A stretch of 64,000 nt of DNA from Hymenobacter mucosus (GCF_900188255.1 NZ_FZNS01000005.1:62001-126000); one strand, 5' to 3'. Shown: positions 8,083 to 17,762, counted from the first letter of the stretch. Made by a program: numbers and translations. The notes: generated by a model from the letters alone, not told the origin.

Positions 8083-9780
8083 ATGTCCACCTCTCTTTAT
8101 ATTGCCCTAGCCGCCGTGCTGGCCCTCGTGGTCGGCGTCGTGGTAGGGCGCCTGCTGGCCGGAAAGGCCCGGCAGGACCACGAAGCCGATGCCAAGGCCC
8201 GCGCTCAGCAGCTACTTGCTGATGCCGAACTGCAGGCTACTCGCACCCGCGACGAGCGGATTCAGCAGTCAAAGGATAAATTCCGCACCCTCAAGCAAGA
8301 GTTTGAGCAGGAAAGCCGCCGCCAGAAGCAGGCCCTCGATCAGGAACTGACGGAGCGCCGCGCCGCCGTTGTGGAGCAGGAACAGAGCATTAAACAGCTC
8401 ACGCTTACAACCCAAAAGCAGCTGGAGCAAATTCAGCGCAAGGAAAAAGAACTAGAAGCTACCCGCGAGCGGATAGAAACTCAGGCCCAGCAGCAGCGCG
8501 AGAAGCTGGATGCCCAAGAAGAAAAGCGCCGCACAGTGCTGGAAAACCAACTGGCCAAGCTAGAGCAGCGCGAGCAGGAGGTAGAGCAGGAACTGGAAGA
8601 ACGCGGCCAGGAGCTGAGCTCTAAGCTCCAGCAGGTGACGGCCCAGCTTGAAAGCATTTCGGGTCTTACGGCTGCCGAAGCCCGCGAGCAACTAGTAGAG
8701 TCGCTCAAGAATGAGGCGCAGATTCAGGCGTCTTCCTACATTAAGGACGTAGTAGCTCAGGCCAAGCTATCGGCCACTAAGGATGCTAAGAAAGTAGTGC
8801 TGGAAACCATTCAGCGCACCGCCGCCGAACACGCCATTGAGAACTGCGTGTCGGTGTTCAACATCGAATCAGACGACGTTAAGGGCAAAATTATCGGCCG
8901 GGAAGGACGCAACATCCGGGCCTTAGAAGCTGCCACTGGCGTTGAGATTATAGTAGACGATACTCCCGAAGCCATCATCATCTCTGGCTTCGACCCCGTG
9001 CGCCGGGAGGTAGCCCGTTTGAGCTTACACTTGCTGGTGAAAGACGGCCGTATTCACCCGGCCCGCATTGAGGAGATTGTGGCCAAAACCCGCAAGAACA
9101 TTGACGAAGAAATCGTCGAAATTGGGGAGAAGACCATCATTGATCTGGGCATCCATGGCTTGCACCCCGAGCTTATCAAGATGGTAGGACGGATGCGCTT
9201 CCGTTCTTCCTATGGTCAAAACCTATTACAGCACAGCCGTGAGGTAGCCAACCTTTGCGCTACCATGGCGGCCGAGTTGGGTCTGAACGTGAAGCACGCC
9301 AAGCGGGCAGGCCTCCTGCATGATATTGGCAAGGTAAGCACGGAGGAACCTGAACTGCCCCATGCCATCCTGGGCATGGAGATGGCCAAGAAATACAAGG
9401 AACACCCCGACGTGGTAAATGCTATTGGCGCCCACCACGACGAGATTGAAATGACGGCCATGATTTCGCCCCTGGTGCAGGCCTGCGACGCCATTTCTGG
9501 CTCGCGCCCCGGTGCCCGCCGCGAGATGATGGAGAGCTACATCAAGCGGCTTAAGCAGCTAGAGGAAACTGCTAATGGCTTCAAAGGCGTGAATCAATGC
9601 TTTGCTATTCAGGCTGGCCGGGAGCTGCGCGTGATGGTAGACGCAGAGAACGTAACTGACGAGCGGGCCCAGGAACTGAGCTACGAGATTTCTCAGAAAA
9701 TTGAGAAGGAAATGCAGTACCCAGGTCAGATCAAAATCACCGTTATCCGCGAAATGCGCGCTGTCGCTTACGCCAAATAA
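8083..9780 (+). CDS. rny: ribonuclease Y
   Basis: RNase Y is a membrane-anchored endoribonuclease that starts mRNA decay. The 565-residue protein has an N-terminal membrane helix (about residues 4-26) and a long Glu/Gln/Arg-rich coiled coil (about 30-200). A KH domain follows with the [11 protein letters not shown] motif around residue 272, and then an HD phosphohydrolase domain with the metal pair H413-D414 (LLHDIGKV). All domains are complete and the length is normal. The start ATG at 8083 gives a typical N-out anchor. A 17-bp perfect hairpin marks the end, where it converges with the next gene. Confidence 0.96.
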   Translation: MSTSLYIALAAVLALVVGVVVGRLLAGKARQDHEADAKARAQQLLADAELQATRTRDERIQQSKDKFRTLKQEFEQESRRQKQALDQELTERRAAVVEQEQSIKQLTLTTQKQLEQIQRKEKELEATRERIETQAQQQREKLDAQEEKRRTVLENQLAKLEQREQEVEQELEERGQELSSKLQQVTAQLESISGLTAAEAREQLVESLKNEAQIQASSYIKDVVAQAKLSATKDAKKVVLETIQRTAAEHAIENCVSVFNIESDDVKGKIIGREGRNIRALEAATGVEIIVDDTPEAIIISGFDPVRREVARLSLHLLVKDGRIHPARIEEIVAKTRKNIDEEIVEIGEKTIIDLGIHGLHPELIKMVGRMRFRSSYGQNLLQHSREVANLCATMAAELGLNVKHAKRAGLLHDIGKVSTEEPELPHAILGMEMAKKYKEHPDVVNAIGAHHDEIEMTAMISPLVQACDAISGSRPGARREMMESYIKRLKQLEETANGFKGVNQCFAIQAGRELRVMVDAENVTDERAQELSYEISQKIEKEMQYPGQIKITVIREMRAVAYAK

Positions 9781-9807
9781 CACGCCAGCAACTGCTGATT
9801 TCCCAAA

Positions 9808-9853
9808 TACAAGAACTGCCCCCGTCGCCTAGGCTGCGGGGGCAGTTCTTGTA
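9808..9853. terminator. bidirectional hairpin between rny and the oxidoreductase gene
   Basis: A perfect 17-bp inverted repeat (9808-9824 with 9837-9853) has a 12-base loop and lies between two convergent genes. There is no long T run on either side, but the stem is strong. It is one of several such hairpins in the window. Confidence 0.7.
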
Positions 9854-9945
9854 TGTAGTAAAGTCCAGCGAGCCAGGAGTAGTCGGAGTAGAAAGAGCTT
9901 TACAGGTGCAGCCTTTCGCTTAGTAGTAATTGCGGTAGGGGCGGT

Positions 9946-11343
9946 TTAGCTGGGCTTTTCAAGCTTAGCAAATAGGTTATTTAAAGCTTCGGCCCAGGTA
10001 GGGTGCGCAAATACGGTATTCTGTAAGTCGTCGCAGGTTAAGCCACCCGCCATGGCTAGCTGAATCATGGACATGATTTCGCCACCTTGTTCACAGAAAA
10101 TGGCAGCTCCCAGCAAGCGGTTGCGTTGGTCTACCAGCACTTTCATAAGGCCGGTGGTGTGGCCCGTTTCCCGCGCCCGCCCCACGTACTGCACCGGCAT
10201 CACTGCCACCCGGTAGTCTACTTTTTCTTCCTGCGCCTGCTTTTCCGACAAGCCAATACGGCCTAGTTGAGGCTGAGTAAATACTACGTAGGGGAGAGGC
10301 CGGGCCTTGGCGGAGCGGCGGCGGCTGTGCAAAATAGAGTCGCGCACGACGCGGTAATCGTCGTAGCTGATGTGCGTGAACTGAGGGCCGGGGTGCACAT
10401 CGCCGAGGGCGTATACGCCCCGCACGTTGGTTTGCAGACGCTCGTTTACCAAGATATAACCTTTCTCATCGATTTTGATGCCGGCAGCTTCCAAACCAAG
10501 ATCATCGGTGTTGGGCTCCCGACCAGTGGCTACCAGCAGGTGGGAGCCGCGCAGGCGCCGCTCTCCGGTGCTTGTATGGGCCGTGAGGGTATAAATGCCA
10601 TCGGCATTGCGCGATACTCGGCGTACCTCCGCGCCCAACACAAACTCCACTCCATCCGACTCCAATTGTTCTTGCATGGCCGCGCATACGTCATCGTCTT
10701 CGCGCTCCAGCAACTGTTCTGATGTTTCGATGATAGTAACCCGGCTCCCAAAGCGACGGAACATTTGGCTGAATTCCAACCCAATGTATCCGCCCCCCAA
10801 GATGATGAGGTGCTCGGGTATTTCTTTCTGGTCGAGCAGGTCGTTGGTGGTCAAAAAGCCACTTTCCGCCAAGCCTTCAATAGATGGAATACTTGGCCTA
10901 GTACCAGTGTTGATAAAGATAAGCGGAGCCGTTAGTTGCTGGGCGCTGCCGTCAGATAAGTCAACGCGAAGCGTACGCGCCCCAGTGAAGGTGGCATGAC
11001 CGTGTAGTACTGTAATGTTGGTGGCTTCCCGGGTGAGGTTCTTCTCCACTCCGGCCCGCATTTCCTCAATGATGCGGTCCTTACGGCCCACCACAGCTTT
11101 AAAGTCGATTTCGAGACCCTTGGTTTTGATGCCGTACTCGGGCGCGGTGGTGATGTGGTGAATTCGCTCGGCAGAGGCTAGTAGGGCTTTGGTAGGAGAG
11201 CAACCATAGTTGATACAAGAGCCGCCCAGTAGGTACTTTTCTATCACTGCTACCTTGCGGCCCGCTTTCGAAAGAGCAGTAGCTAGCGGGTTGCCGGCTT
11301 GGCCAGAGCCAATAATTAGTGCATCGTAGCGGGAAGTAGGCAT
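9946..11343 (-). CDS. FAD-dependent pyridine nucleotide-disulfide oxidoreductase (mercuric-reductase-like)
   Basis: This class I flavoprotein disulfide reductase has 465 residues. The FAD-binding GxGxxG is at G12-S-G-Q-A-G17, the redox pair is C43-x4-C48 (GGSCINYGCSPTK), and the NAD(P)H-binding motif is ILGGGYIGLEF near residue 182. The second FAD motif is YALGDVHPGPQFTH. The C-terminal catalytic H447 and E452 lie in HPTWAE. It lacks the extra N-terminal metal-binding domain and C-terminal Cys pair of true MerA, so mercury reduction is unlikely. A general thiol or quinone reductase is a safer description. It converges on rny and shares its terminator hairpin. Confidence 0.88.
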   Translation of the reverse strand: MPTSRYDALIIGSGQAGNPLATALSKAGRKVAVIEKYLLGGSCINYGCSPTKALLASAERIHHITTAPEYGIKTKGLEIDFKAVVGRKDRIIEEMRAGVEKNLTREATNITVLHGHATFTGARTLRVDLSDGSAQQLTAPLIFINTGTRPSIPSIEGLAESGFLTTNDLLDQKEIPEHLIILGGGYIGLEFSQMFRRFGSRVTIIETSEQLLEREDDDVCAAMQEQLESDGVEFVLGAEVRRVSRNADGIYTLTAHTSTGERRLRGSHLLVATGREPNTDDLGLEAAGIKIDEKGYILVNERLQTNVRGVYALGDVHPGPQFTHISYDDYRVVRDSILHSRRRSAKARPLPYVVFTQPQLGRIGLSEKQAQEEKVDYRVAVMPVQYVGRARETGHTTGLMKVLVDQRNRLLGAAIFCEQGGEIMSMIQLAMAGGLTCDDLQNTVFAHPTWAEALNNLFAKLEKPS

Positions 11344-11494
11344 AAAAAGCGGAACTTGAGGGCAACAGGTTTACGGAACATAATGGTTGCGAAGCTGAAC
11401 CATACTGTACTGCTATACGGCCTCGTCCCGTCTGCGGCTATGCAACGAAAGAACGGGATTGTCGTTCTGCCCCAAAATTCCCCTATCTCCCAGC

Positions 11495-12235
11495 ATGATT
11501 TCTGTTCGTTTCTTACGATTACTCTTACTAGTAGGTCTCGTGGGCCTGCTGGGTAGCTGCTCTTCACTCTACTTTCCGCCACCCCCGCAAGTGCCGCTGC
11601 TCACTCAGAAAGGCGAATGGAGCGGTAATATACACACTAACTTCAGCCAGAATACCAGCATTCAAGGGGCCTATGCCGCTACCAATCACTTGGGTGTGAT
11701 GGGGTCTGTATCTTTTCTGCACTCCGATAAAAAGAAAAGAGCCGAGGACCATGACTTTGGCGAAGTGGGCATAGGGTACTATACCCGTATTCGCGATACC
11801 CGGGTGCTGGAGCTATATGGTGGGTACGGCTTCGGCAACACGCGGCGCATAGAGCGCACGCCTTCAGAAGGCATTACCCGCACGCTAGAAGGCGACCTGA
11901 CCAAGTATTTCGTGCAGGCCAACTATACTTCTAAAGAGCGCAAAACTTACCACGTGCTGGGCCGCGACTGGCCCGTAAGCTATGGTACGGCGCTGCGCAT
12001 GAGCTACGTACAGCTTGATAATTTCCGCCTCGACAATGCCGCGCACGCTCCGGAAGACAATGTATTTTTGGAGCCCATTACCTATACCCGCGTGCAACTG
12101 GTAGGCCCTGTGCAATTTCAAGTCATTAGCGGTAGCAATTTTGGCCTCCGCCACCGCAAATACCTCAAGGCTGCTAACGCCGTGTTTCAGTTTGGGCTGA
12201 TAGTAAACCTAGGCGGACAAGCGGGCGACAAGTAA
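11495..12235 (+). CDS. putative lipoprotein, beta-barrel-like, function unknown
   Basis: The 246-residue protein has a lipoprotein signal peptide ending in the lipobox LLGSC, then a Pro-rich linker (YFPPPPQVPLL). The rest has alternating short strands rich in Tyr, Gly and aromatic residues (for example GIGYYTRIRDTRVLELYGGYGFGNT), typical of outer-membrane beta-barrel-like proteins of Bacteroidota. The ATG at 11495 is preferred over the upstream alternative because it starts the signal peptide. I recognise no family. It is divergent from the oxidoreductase gene. Confidence 0.8.
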   Translation: MISVRFLRLLLLVGLVGLLGSCSSLYFPPPPQVPLLTQKGEWSGNIHTNFSQNTSIQGAYAATNHLGVMGSVSFLHSDKKKRAEDHDFGEVGIGYYTRIRDTRVLELYGGYGFGNTRRIERTPSEGITRTLEGDLTKYFVQANYTSKERKTYHVLGRDWPVSYGTALRMSYVQLDNFRLDNAAHAPEDNVFLEPITYTRVQLVGPVQFQVISGSNFGLRHRKYLKAANAVFQFGLIVNLGGQAGDK

Positions 12236-12342
12236 GGCTGAGCACTTAGCAAGGGCTGGCAGGCGCTTTGCGTAAAATTGCTGTGTAGACCCTGCAAATA
12301 CCTATTAGAGGTACTAATAGAGCTCAGCAAGAGTAGCTGTCA

Positions 12343-13062
12343 TTACGATGGGGGAGTGGAGCTAACTAGTACTTGTAGTGTATAGGCTAGCGGCTCTAAA
12401 CTGTTGATCTCGACAACTCCGGGGTCGGGTGCCACAGCACCAAAACGATTAAGCCACACGGGCCGGATGCCTACGGCTTTGGCCCCTTCCACATCAGCCA
12501 GCCAATTGTCGCCGACGACTACTGTTTGCTCAGGCTGGGCCTGCAGACGTTGTAACGCCACCTGAAAGATACGCGGGTTGGGCTTGGTAACGCCTACCTC
12601 TTCCGAGGTGATAAGGGCATCTATTAGCCCGTCCATTCCTAAAAAACGGAGTTTATCTTGTTGCTCGGCCGTGCGGTTGTTGGTAATGATACCAACACGG
12701 TACTTAGGCTGCAAGGCCTTCAGTAGGGATAAGGCGCCAGGTACGGGGTGGCGCAGGCGCTGGTAATGGGTGTAGTGAAAGCTAGCGAATTGGTCAGCTT
12801 CAGACTCGGTAGAGAATACGTTGTAGGGCGCTAACAGGCGCTGAAAGCGTATGCGCCTAGCCTCCTGGTAGCTGTACTGCCCGGCCAGTACCTGCGGGTG
12901 CATTTCTTCGAGCAACTCACTGTAGCGCTGATATAGTTGCTCTAGCTCCAGGGGTAGCTGCAGGGCAAGTTGCGAGGTGCTGGCCGCCAGCGCCGCCCGG
13001 GCCGTGTTGGCATGGTCGAAGAGTGTATCGTCGAGGTCGAACAGGACGGTAGTAACAGGCAT
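12343..13062 (-). CDS. HAD-superfamily hydrolase, YjjG-like nucleotidase
   Basis: This 239-residue HAD hydrolase has motif I FD9-L-D11-D-T, motif II around ITNNRTAEQ, a motif III Lys within GVTKPNPRIF, and motif IV VVGDNWLADVEGA. The helical cap between motifs I and II (about residues 20-95) is of the C1 type. The sequence is closest in style to YjjG/PynA noncanonical pyrimidine nucleotidases, which remove phosphate from abnormal nucleotides. The exact substrate cannot be read from sequence. It is transcribed in the same direction as sucD, but a terminator separates them. Confidence 0.85.
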   Translation of the reverse strand: MPVTTVLFDLDDTLFDHANTARAALAASTSQLALQLPLELEQLYQRYSELLEEMHPQVLAGQYSYQEARRIRFQRLLAPYNVFSTESEADQFASFHYTHYQRLRHPVPGALSLLKALQPKYRVGIITNNRTAEQQDKLRFLGMDGLIDALITSEEVGVTKPNPRIFQVALQRLQAQPEQTVVVGDNWLADVEGAKAVGIRPVWLNRFGAVAPDPGVVEINSLEPLAYTLQVLVSSTPPS

Positions 13063-13162
13063 GGCTGCAAGGGGTAGGGTTAGCAGAAACGGAAGAGCGA
13101 ACAGTTTCTAGTGAGGGAGTAAAGCCACCAGTTCACTATGCAGTTGACGGGGTGAGGCCTAC

Positions 13163-13190
13163 AAAAAAAGCCCCGACGAATGCCGGGGCT
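13163..13190 (-). terminator. Rho-independent terminator of sucD
   Basis: On the minus strand, AGCCCCG and CGGGGCT form a 7-bp GC stem (13184-13190 with 13169-13175). It is followed by seven T residues (A tract 13163-13169 on the plus strand). Confidence 0.85.
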
Positions 13191-13211
13191 TCTCTTTTCA
13201 AGGGCGCAAAA

Positions 13212-14093
13212 TTAGTTGCTACCCAGTACGCGCAGCATCGTGTCACCGATTTCAGCGGGCGAGTCTACTACGTGAATGCCGCACTCGCGCATGATGGCCA
13301 TCTTGGCAGCCGCCGTGTCGTCGGCGCCACCTACAATAGCCCCAGCGTGACCCATGCGGCGGCCGGGAGGTGCAGTTTGGCCGGCAATGAAGCCTACCAC
13401 GGGCTTCTTGTTGCCAGTTTCTTTGATCCAGCGAGCAGCTTCAGCTTCCATGCCACCACCAATTTCGCCAATCATTACGATGCCCTCGGTTTCGGGGTCG
13501 TTCATGAGCAGTTCTACGGCTTCTTTCGTGGTAGTACCGATGATGGGGTCACCGCCAATACCAATGGCCGTGGTCTGACCCAAGCCCGCTTTCGTGAGCT
13601 GGTCTACGGCTTCGTAAGTCAAGGTACCCGATTTGGACACGATGCCCACGCGGCCTTTCTGGAAGATGAAGCCGGGCATGATGCCTACTTTGCACTCACC
13701 GGCCGTCATTACGCCAGGGCAGTTAGGCCCAATCATGCGCAGGCCTTCGCGGCCTTTGAGGTACTCTTTTACCGCAATCATATCCTTGGTAGGAATGCCT
13801 TCGGTAATGGTAACTATTACTTTAATGCCGGCGTCGGCGGCTTCCATGATGGCATCGGCGGCGAAAGCCGGGGGCACGAAGATGATGCTCGTGTCGGCGC
13901 CGGCTTGCTCTACGGCCTCAGCCACGGTGTTGAACACGGGACGGTCGAGGTGCTGGGTACCACCCTTACCGGGGGTTACACCACCTACTACGTTGGTGCC
14001 ATACTCAATCATCTGTTGGGCATGGAACGAGCCTTCGGAGCCGGTGAAGCCCTGCACAATCACTTTGGAATCCTTGTTGACCAGAACACTCAT
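13212..14093 (-). CDS. sucD: succinate-CoA ligase alpha subunit
   Basis: SucD is the CoA- and phosphate-binding subunit of succinyl-CoA synthetase in the TCA cycle. From [15 protein letters not shown] the protein has 293 residues, the usual length. It has a Rossmann CoA-binding domain ([18 protein letters not shown]) and a ligase domain with the phosphorylated histidine H249 (GHAGAIVGG) and [11 protein letters not shown] set the start at 14093, 30 codons inside the longest open frame, because the family starts there and the upstream stretch holds the promoter. The beta subunit gene is not in the window. Confidence 0.96.
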   Translation of the reverse strand: MSVLVNKDSKVIVQGFTGSEGSFHAQQMIEYGTNVVGGVTPGKGGTQHLDRPVFNTVAEAVEQAGADTSIIFVPPAFAADAIMEAADAGIKVIVTITEGIPTKDMIAVKEYLKGREGLRMIGPNCPGVMTAGECKVGIMPGFIFQKGRVGIVSKSGTLTYEAVDQLTKAGLGQTTAIGIGGDPIIGTTTKEAVELLMNDPETEGIVMIGEIGGGMEAEAARWIKETGNKKPVVGFIAGQTAPPGRRMGHAGAIVGGADDTAAAKMAIMRECGIHVVDSPAEIGDTMLRVLGSN

Positions 14094-14162
14094 AGAAGCG
14101 GGGTTAGAAGAAAATGCACGTTGAGGGTGGGGACTGGCCACCGGCCAAGGTCGGCGGCCGGG

Positions 14163-14170
14163 CAAAAGTA
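14163..14170 (-). promoter_or_regulatory. Bacteroidota -7 box of sucD
   Basis: Read on the minus strand, this is TACTTTTG, a full match to TAnnTTTG, about 70 bases ahead of the sucD start. It shares the 241-base divergent intergenic region with the promoter of the cystathionine beta-synthase-like gene. Confidence 0.6.
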
Positions 14171-14285
14171 GGCTTTTTTGCATGTAGGGCGAAGCCCCGC
14201 CCGGTTTGAGTCCGGTAAAATCTATTAAAACCTTCCGCAGACGCTCAGATCAGGTACGAAAGCGGCGCCTCCCCCTACAAATCCG

Positions 14286-14293
14286 TACCTTTG
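14286..14293 (+). promoter_or_regulatory. Bacteroidota -7 box of the cystathionine beta-synthase-like gene
   Basis: TACCTTTG followed by CGGCC matches TAnnTTTG and lies about 40 bases before the ATG at 14335. It supports that ATG over the longer open frame starting at 14206. Confidence 0.65.
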
Positions 14294-14334
14294 CGGCCTC
14301 TCTCCCAAAACCACCTCCTCTCACGTCACCACCC

Positions 14335-15312
14335 ATGTATTTAAATAATATTGTTGAGGCCATCGGTAACACGCCGCTCGTGAAGCTCAACACCGTTGCA
14401 GCCGGAATACCCGGTACCATCCTCGTCAAAGTAGAGTACTTCAACCCCGGCAACTCGGTGAAGGACCGCATGGCTGTGCGAATGATTGAGGACGCAGAAA
14501 AAGCAGGCCTGCTCCAACCCGGCGGTACCATCATTGAAGGTACTAGCGGCAACACCGGCATGGGCCTCGCCCTAGCTGCCATTGCCAAAGGCTACAAGTG
14601 CATCTTCACGATGAGCGACAAGCAAAGCAAGGAGAAGCAGGACATTCTGAAAGCAGTAGGAGCTGAGGTAATTGTGTGCCCCGTGGACGTAGCCCCCGAC
14701 GATCCGCGTAGCTACTACTCCGTGGCCCGCAAGCTGAACGCTGAAATTCCGAACTCTTTCTACCCAAATCAGTACGACAACCTCTCTAACACCGCGGCGC
14801 ATTACGAAGCGACCGGCCCCGAGATTTGGCAGCAAACGGAAGGGCGCATCACCCACTTTGCGGCCGGTGTGGGTACGGGCGGTACCATTTGCGGTACGGC
14901 TAAGTATCTGAAGGAGCAGAACCCCAACCTTGTGGCAGTAGGATTGGATACCTATGGTTCCGTCTTCAAGAAATACAAGGAGACGGGAATATTCGATGAA
15001 AACGAGATTTACCCGTACAAAACCGAAGGAATCGGCGAAGACATTCTGCCTAAGAATGTTAACTTTGACCTAATTGATCTTTTTATCAAGGTGTCTGACC
15101 GAGATGCTGCCGTCATGACGCGGCGCTTAGCCAAGGAAGAGGGGTTATTTGTCGGCTGGTCATGCGGTTCGGCGGTATACGGCGCGTTGGAATATGCCCG
15201 GGAGCACCTCACGGCAGATGATACGATGGTTATCATTTTGCCGGACCATGGTACCCGCTACTTGGGCAAAATTTATAATGATGACTGGATGCGCGAACAA
15301 GGCTGGTTATAA
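14335..15312 (+). CDS. PLP-dependent cysteine synthase / cystathionine beta-synthase-like enzyme
   Basis: This 325-residue fold-type II PLP enzyme carries the Schiff-base lysine K43 (NSVKDRMA), the asparagine loop EGTSGNTGMGLAL and the glycine-rich phosphate cradle GVGTGGTICGTAK. The TEGIGEDILP segment and the C-terminal GTRYLGKIYNDDWM are closer to catalytic domains of cystathionine beta-synthases than to CysK. It lacks the regulatory CBS pair. It should therefore make cysteine or cystathionine from an activated serine. The start follows its -7 box; the longer frame to 14206 runs through the promoter. Confidence 0.9.
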   Translation: MYLNNIVEAIGNTPLVKLNTVAAGIPGTILVKVEYFNPGNSVKDRMAVRMIEDAEKAGLLQPGGTIIEGTSGNTGMGLALAAIAKGYKCIFTMSDKQSKEKQDILKAVGAEVIVCPVDVAPDDPRSYYSVARKLNAEIPNSFYPNQYDNLSNTAAHYEATGPEIWQQTEGRITHFAAGVGTGGTICGTAKYLKEQNPNLVAVGLDTYGSVFKKYKETGIFDENEIYPYKTEGIGEDILPKNVNFDLIDLFIKVSDRDAAVMTRRLAKEEGLFVGWSCGSAVYGALEYAREHLTADDTMVIILPDHGTRYLGKIYNDDWMREQGWL

Positions 15313-15353
15313 GCTGTTGTTCACGTTCGCACTTACTAAAACTCAACTGCGAT

Positions 15354-15764
15354 ATGGCTCACAAACTGCGTAACGTCGTGCTGGTAGACGACAATGAAAC
15401 TACCAGCTTCCTCAACAACCGTCTGCTGAGCCGCTTGAATATTGCTGAGCAGGTGCACACGTTCTCTAAAGCCGACCAAGCATACGAGTTCTTGTGGGGC
15501 AGCCGCGAAACCGAAGCCGCTGGCAAGGAAGCCCCCGATTTGGTGTTTGTGGATCTGAAAATGCCGGGTATGGATGGCTTTGAGTTCTTGAAGCTTTATA
15601 ATGAACTCCCCACCCAGGCCCGCGAAAAAACGGTAATGGCGGTACTCACGACCTCCATGCATGCTGCCGACACTGCCCGGGTAGCTCAGTACGAGGGGGT
15701 AGAGTACTTGGCTAAGCCTCTCACGGAGGAAAAAATGCAAAAACTGTTAGAAAAGCGCTTCTAA
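15354..15764 (+). CDS. single-domain CheY-like response regulator
   Basis: The 136-residue protein is one receiver domain with no output domain. The acidic pocket is D12-D13, the phosphoacceptor is D67 (VFVDLKMPGMDG), the switch residue lies in AVLTTSM, and the conserved lysine in YLAKPL. It has an Ala/Glu-rich insertion (SRETEAAGKEAP) before the D67 strand, common in Bacteroidota stand-alone receivers. The gene follows the PLP enzyme by 41 bases, but a shared function is not evident. No histidine kinase is nearby, so its partner is encoded elsewhere. Confidence 0.92.
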   Translation: MAHKLRNVVLVDDNETTSFLNNRLLSRLNIAEQVHTFSKADQAYEFLWGSRETEAAGKEAPDLVFVDLKMPGMDGFEFLKLYNELPTQAREKTVMAVLTTSMHAADTARVAQYEGVEYLAKPLTEEKMQKLLEKRF

Positions 15765-15795
15765 CAAGCATACCAAAAGCACTTGCTGCTTATAG

Positions 15796-15842
15796 AGAAT
15801 GGAGAAGGCGGCTCTACAGGGTAGAGCCGCCTTCTCCATTCT
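15796..15842. terminator. bidirectional hairpin, 21-bp perfect arms
   Basis: 15796-15816 is perfectly complementary to 15822-15842, with a five-base loop. It lies between the response regulator and the convergent adenine deaminase gene, so it can end both transcripts. Confidence 0.8.
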
Positions 15843-15863
15843 ATGTGGTTTCAGCCTATCTGG

Positions 15864-17519
15864 CTACACTACATTCTCTACAAAGCGGAAGGCTTCGCCG
15901 TCGAATAGCCCTTTGTCGCTGAGCTTGAGGCTAGGGATGACCAGGAGGGCCATGAACGAAAGCGTCATGAAGGGAGCCTGCAGAGTAGAGCCCAACTGCT
16001 TGGCCAGCTCATCGACGCCGGTATAGGCCTTTGCCACTTGGTCGCCTTCTTGGTCTGACATGAGCCCTGCTACGGGTAACGGAAGAACTAGCTCTTGTCC
16101 GTCGGGGCCCACAACGGCCAATCCACCGCGGGCTTCAATTACCAGATTGACGGCGCGCGCGAGGCTTTCGTCGTCGCAACCAACGGCAGTGATGTTGTGC
16201 GAGTCATGGCCGACACTACTAGCCAAGGCGCCCCCTTGGAGTCCAAACCCCCGAATGAACGCTACTGCTGGCGGAGCAGGATGGTATCGGTTCACAACGG
16301 TCAGCTTTAATATATCCTGCGCCACATCGGGTACTACGAGGCCTGCTTCTGTAGGAGCCGGTACGTCGTGGCGGGCCGTGATAAGCTGCCCGTCAAAGCA
16401 CTCAATCAACCGGATGGTAGCACTTCCTACGGGAGCGGGTAGTTGGAAGGCGGGAGCAGCAACGGGAGTAGTATTGAAGTTATTGACCACGGCCACCGGT
16501 ACGGGTGGTAGCAAAGTCTTGCCGTTTTCGGCTACTAGCTCGCCATTGAGGTAGGTTTGGCGAATAGTGAAGTTGGAGAGGGAATCTAGCACAATAAAAT
16601 CGGCGGGGTCGCCCTCCCGGAGCAAGCCCACGGGCAGGCGGTAGTGTTCTACCGGATTTCGGCAGGCCACTCGCAGCACTTTAAATAGATCCTGGCCCCG
16701 GTCCACGGCCCGCTGCACCAGTTGGTTTATGTGGCCCAGCACCAGGGTGTCCGGATGCTTGTCGTCGGAGCAAAACATCATGTGCTCGAAGTGCTCCGGT
16801 AGCAAATCAATAAGCGCATCGAAGTTGCGGGCTGCTGAGCCTTCGCGCACCAATATTTTCATGCCCACGGCTAGCTTATCTACGGCTTCCTCGGCCGTAA
16901 AGCACTCATGGTCGGTGCTGATGCCAGCCTCCGCGTAGCGCTGGGCGTCGGCGCCACGGAGGCCAGGGGCGTGCCCATCTACAGGGCGGTTGTACTGCTG
17001 AGCCAGGCGAATCTTTTCCATTACTAGCTCGTCGCGGTTCAACACGCCGGGCCAGTTCATCATCTCGGCCAAGTAGCCGATGGCCGGGTAGTTCTGAAAA
17101 AGCTGCTCAATATCCGCCGCCGTTATTTCAGCACCGGCCGTTTCAAAGGGGGTTGCTGGTACGCAGGAGGGGGCGCCAAAGCAAAACTTAAAGGGCACCT
17201 GCGCACCGTTTTCTAACATGTACTCTACTCCGGCCACACCCAGCACGTTGCCAATCTCGTGGGGGTCCGACACGGTAGCTACCGTGCCGTGTACTACTGC
17301 AAGGCGGGCAAACTCCGATGGGACCAGCAAAGAGCTTTCCACGTGCACGTGGGCATCCACGAAACCAGGCAGAGCATAGGGCAAGTTGGGGTCGGGAGAA
17401 GAAGCACCAGTAGGCTCAATAGCCCGGATTCTTCCTTCTGCCACGTGGATGGTAGCCGGCTGTATTGTGTTGGTAAATAGATTGATGGCGTTGGCTTGGA
17501 GCTGAAATTCGGCGGGCAT
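15864..17519 (-). CDS. ade: adenine deaminase
   Basis: Adenine deaminase converts adenine to hypoxanthine for purine salvage. The 551-residue protein is full length for the AdeC type of the amidohydrolase superfamily. It has the metal-binding PGFVDAHVHVESS motif (about residues 51-63), SDPHEIGNV, the GHAPGL histidine, and FCSDDKHPDT with the metal aspartate. The C-terminal adenine deaminase domain contains VGHDSHNITAVG. A weak -7-like box (TAACTTTC on the minus strand, 17541-17548) lies just upstream, back to back with the promoter of a tiny lipoprotein gene. Confidence 0.95.
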   Translation of the reverse strand: MPAEFQLQANAINLFTNTIQPATIHVAEGRIRAIEPTGASSPDPNLPYALPGFVDAHVHVESSLLVPSEFARLAVVHGTVATVSDPHEIGNVLGVAGVEYMLENGAQVPFKFCFGAPSCVPATPFETAGAEITAADIEQLFQNYPAIGYLAEMMNWPGVLNRDELVMEKIRLAQQYNRPVDGHAPGLRGADAQRYAEAGISTDHECFTAEEAVDKLAVGMKILVREGSAARNFDALIDLLPEHFEHMMFCSDDKHPDTLVLGHINQLVQRAVDRGQDLFKVLRVACRNPVEHYRLPVGLLREGDPADFIVLDSLSNFTIRQTYLNGELVAENGKTLLPPVPVAVVNNFNTTPVAAPAFQLPAPVGSATIRLIECFDGQLITARHDVPAPTEAGLVVPDVAQDILKLTVVNRYHPAPPAVAFIRGFGLQGGALASSVGHDSHNITAVGCDDESLARAVNLVIEARGGLAVVGPDGQELVLPLPVAGLMSDQEGDQVAKAYTGVDELAKQLGSTLQAPFMTLSFMALLVIPSLKLSDKGLFDGEAFRFVENVV

Positions 17520-17580
17520 AGGGCAGGAGGGAAGCCGGGGGAAAGTTACAGTGGAGCCGCGGCTAACGGGTAAAGAACCG

Positions 17581-17588
17581 TATATTTG
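17581..17588 (+). promoter_or_regulatory. Bacteroidota -7 box of the small lipoprotein gene
   Basis: TATATTTG matches TAnnTTTG and lies 15 bases before the GTG at 17604. This supports the small reading frame as a real gene with a very short leader. Confidence 0.55.
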
Positions 17589-17603
17589 CCGAAAATCCGC
17601 GCC

Positions 17604-17762
17604 GTGAGAAAGATTGTGACTTTACTGCTGGCTGCCCTGCTCGGGAGTTCGGGCCTGCTGGCTACGGGGTGCGCCAGCCGCACTCCCCAACAGAAAAAAA
17701 CTGCGTCTTTCAAGCGTAAAGCCAAATTCGGCAAAACGCCCTGCCCGTGCGAGAGTCATTAG
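17604..17762 (+). CDS. very small lipoprotein (52 residues), function unknown
   Basis: A short frame starting at GTG encodes a signal peptide (RKIVTLLLAALLGSSGLLAT) with a lipobox-like end and cysteine (LLATGC). A short basic tail follows, ending in GKTPCPCESH. It is not on any usual list because it has only 52 residues. Support comes from the lipoprotein signal, the -7 box 15 bases upstream, and the stop just after a Cys-x-Cys motif. Small basic lipoproteins with Cys-containing tails occur in Cytophagales, but I know of no function. The GTG start is the only good start in frame. Confidence 0.6.
   Translation: MRKIVTLLLAALLGSSGLLATGCASRTPQQKKTASFKRKAKFGKTPCPCESH

Noticed and set aside
12302..12320. 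Short A+T-rich inverted repeat CTATTAG/CTAATAG
   Set aside because: A 7-bp stem of mostly A-T pairs without a T run is too weak to call a terminator.
13152..14171. Long open frame of 339 codons on the plus strand across sucD
   Set aside because: It is antisense to a clearly assigned sucD with a promoter and terminator. Long antisense frames are common in G+C-rich DNA, and its sequence shows no domain.
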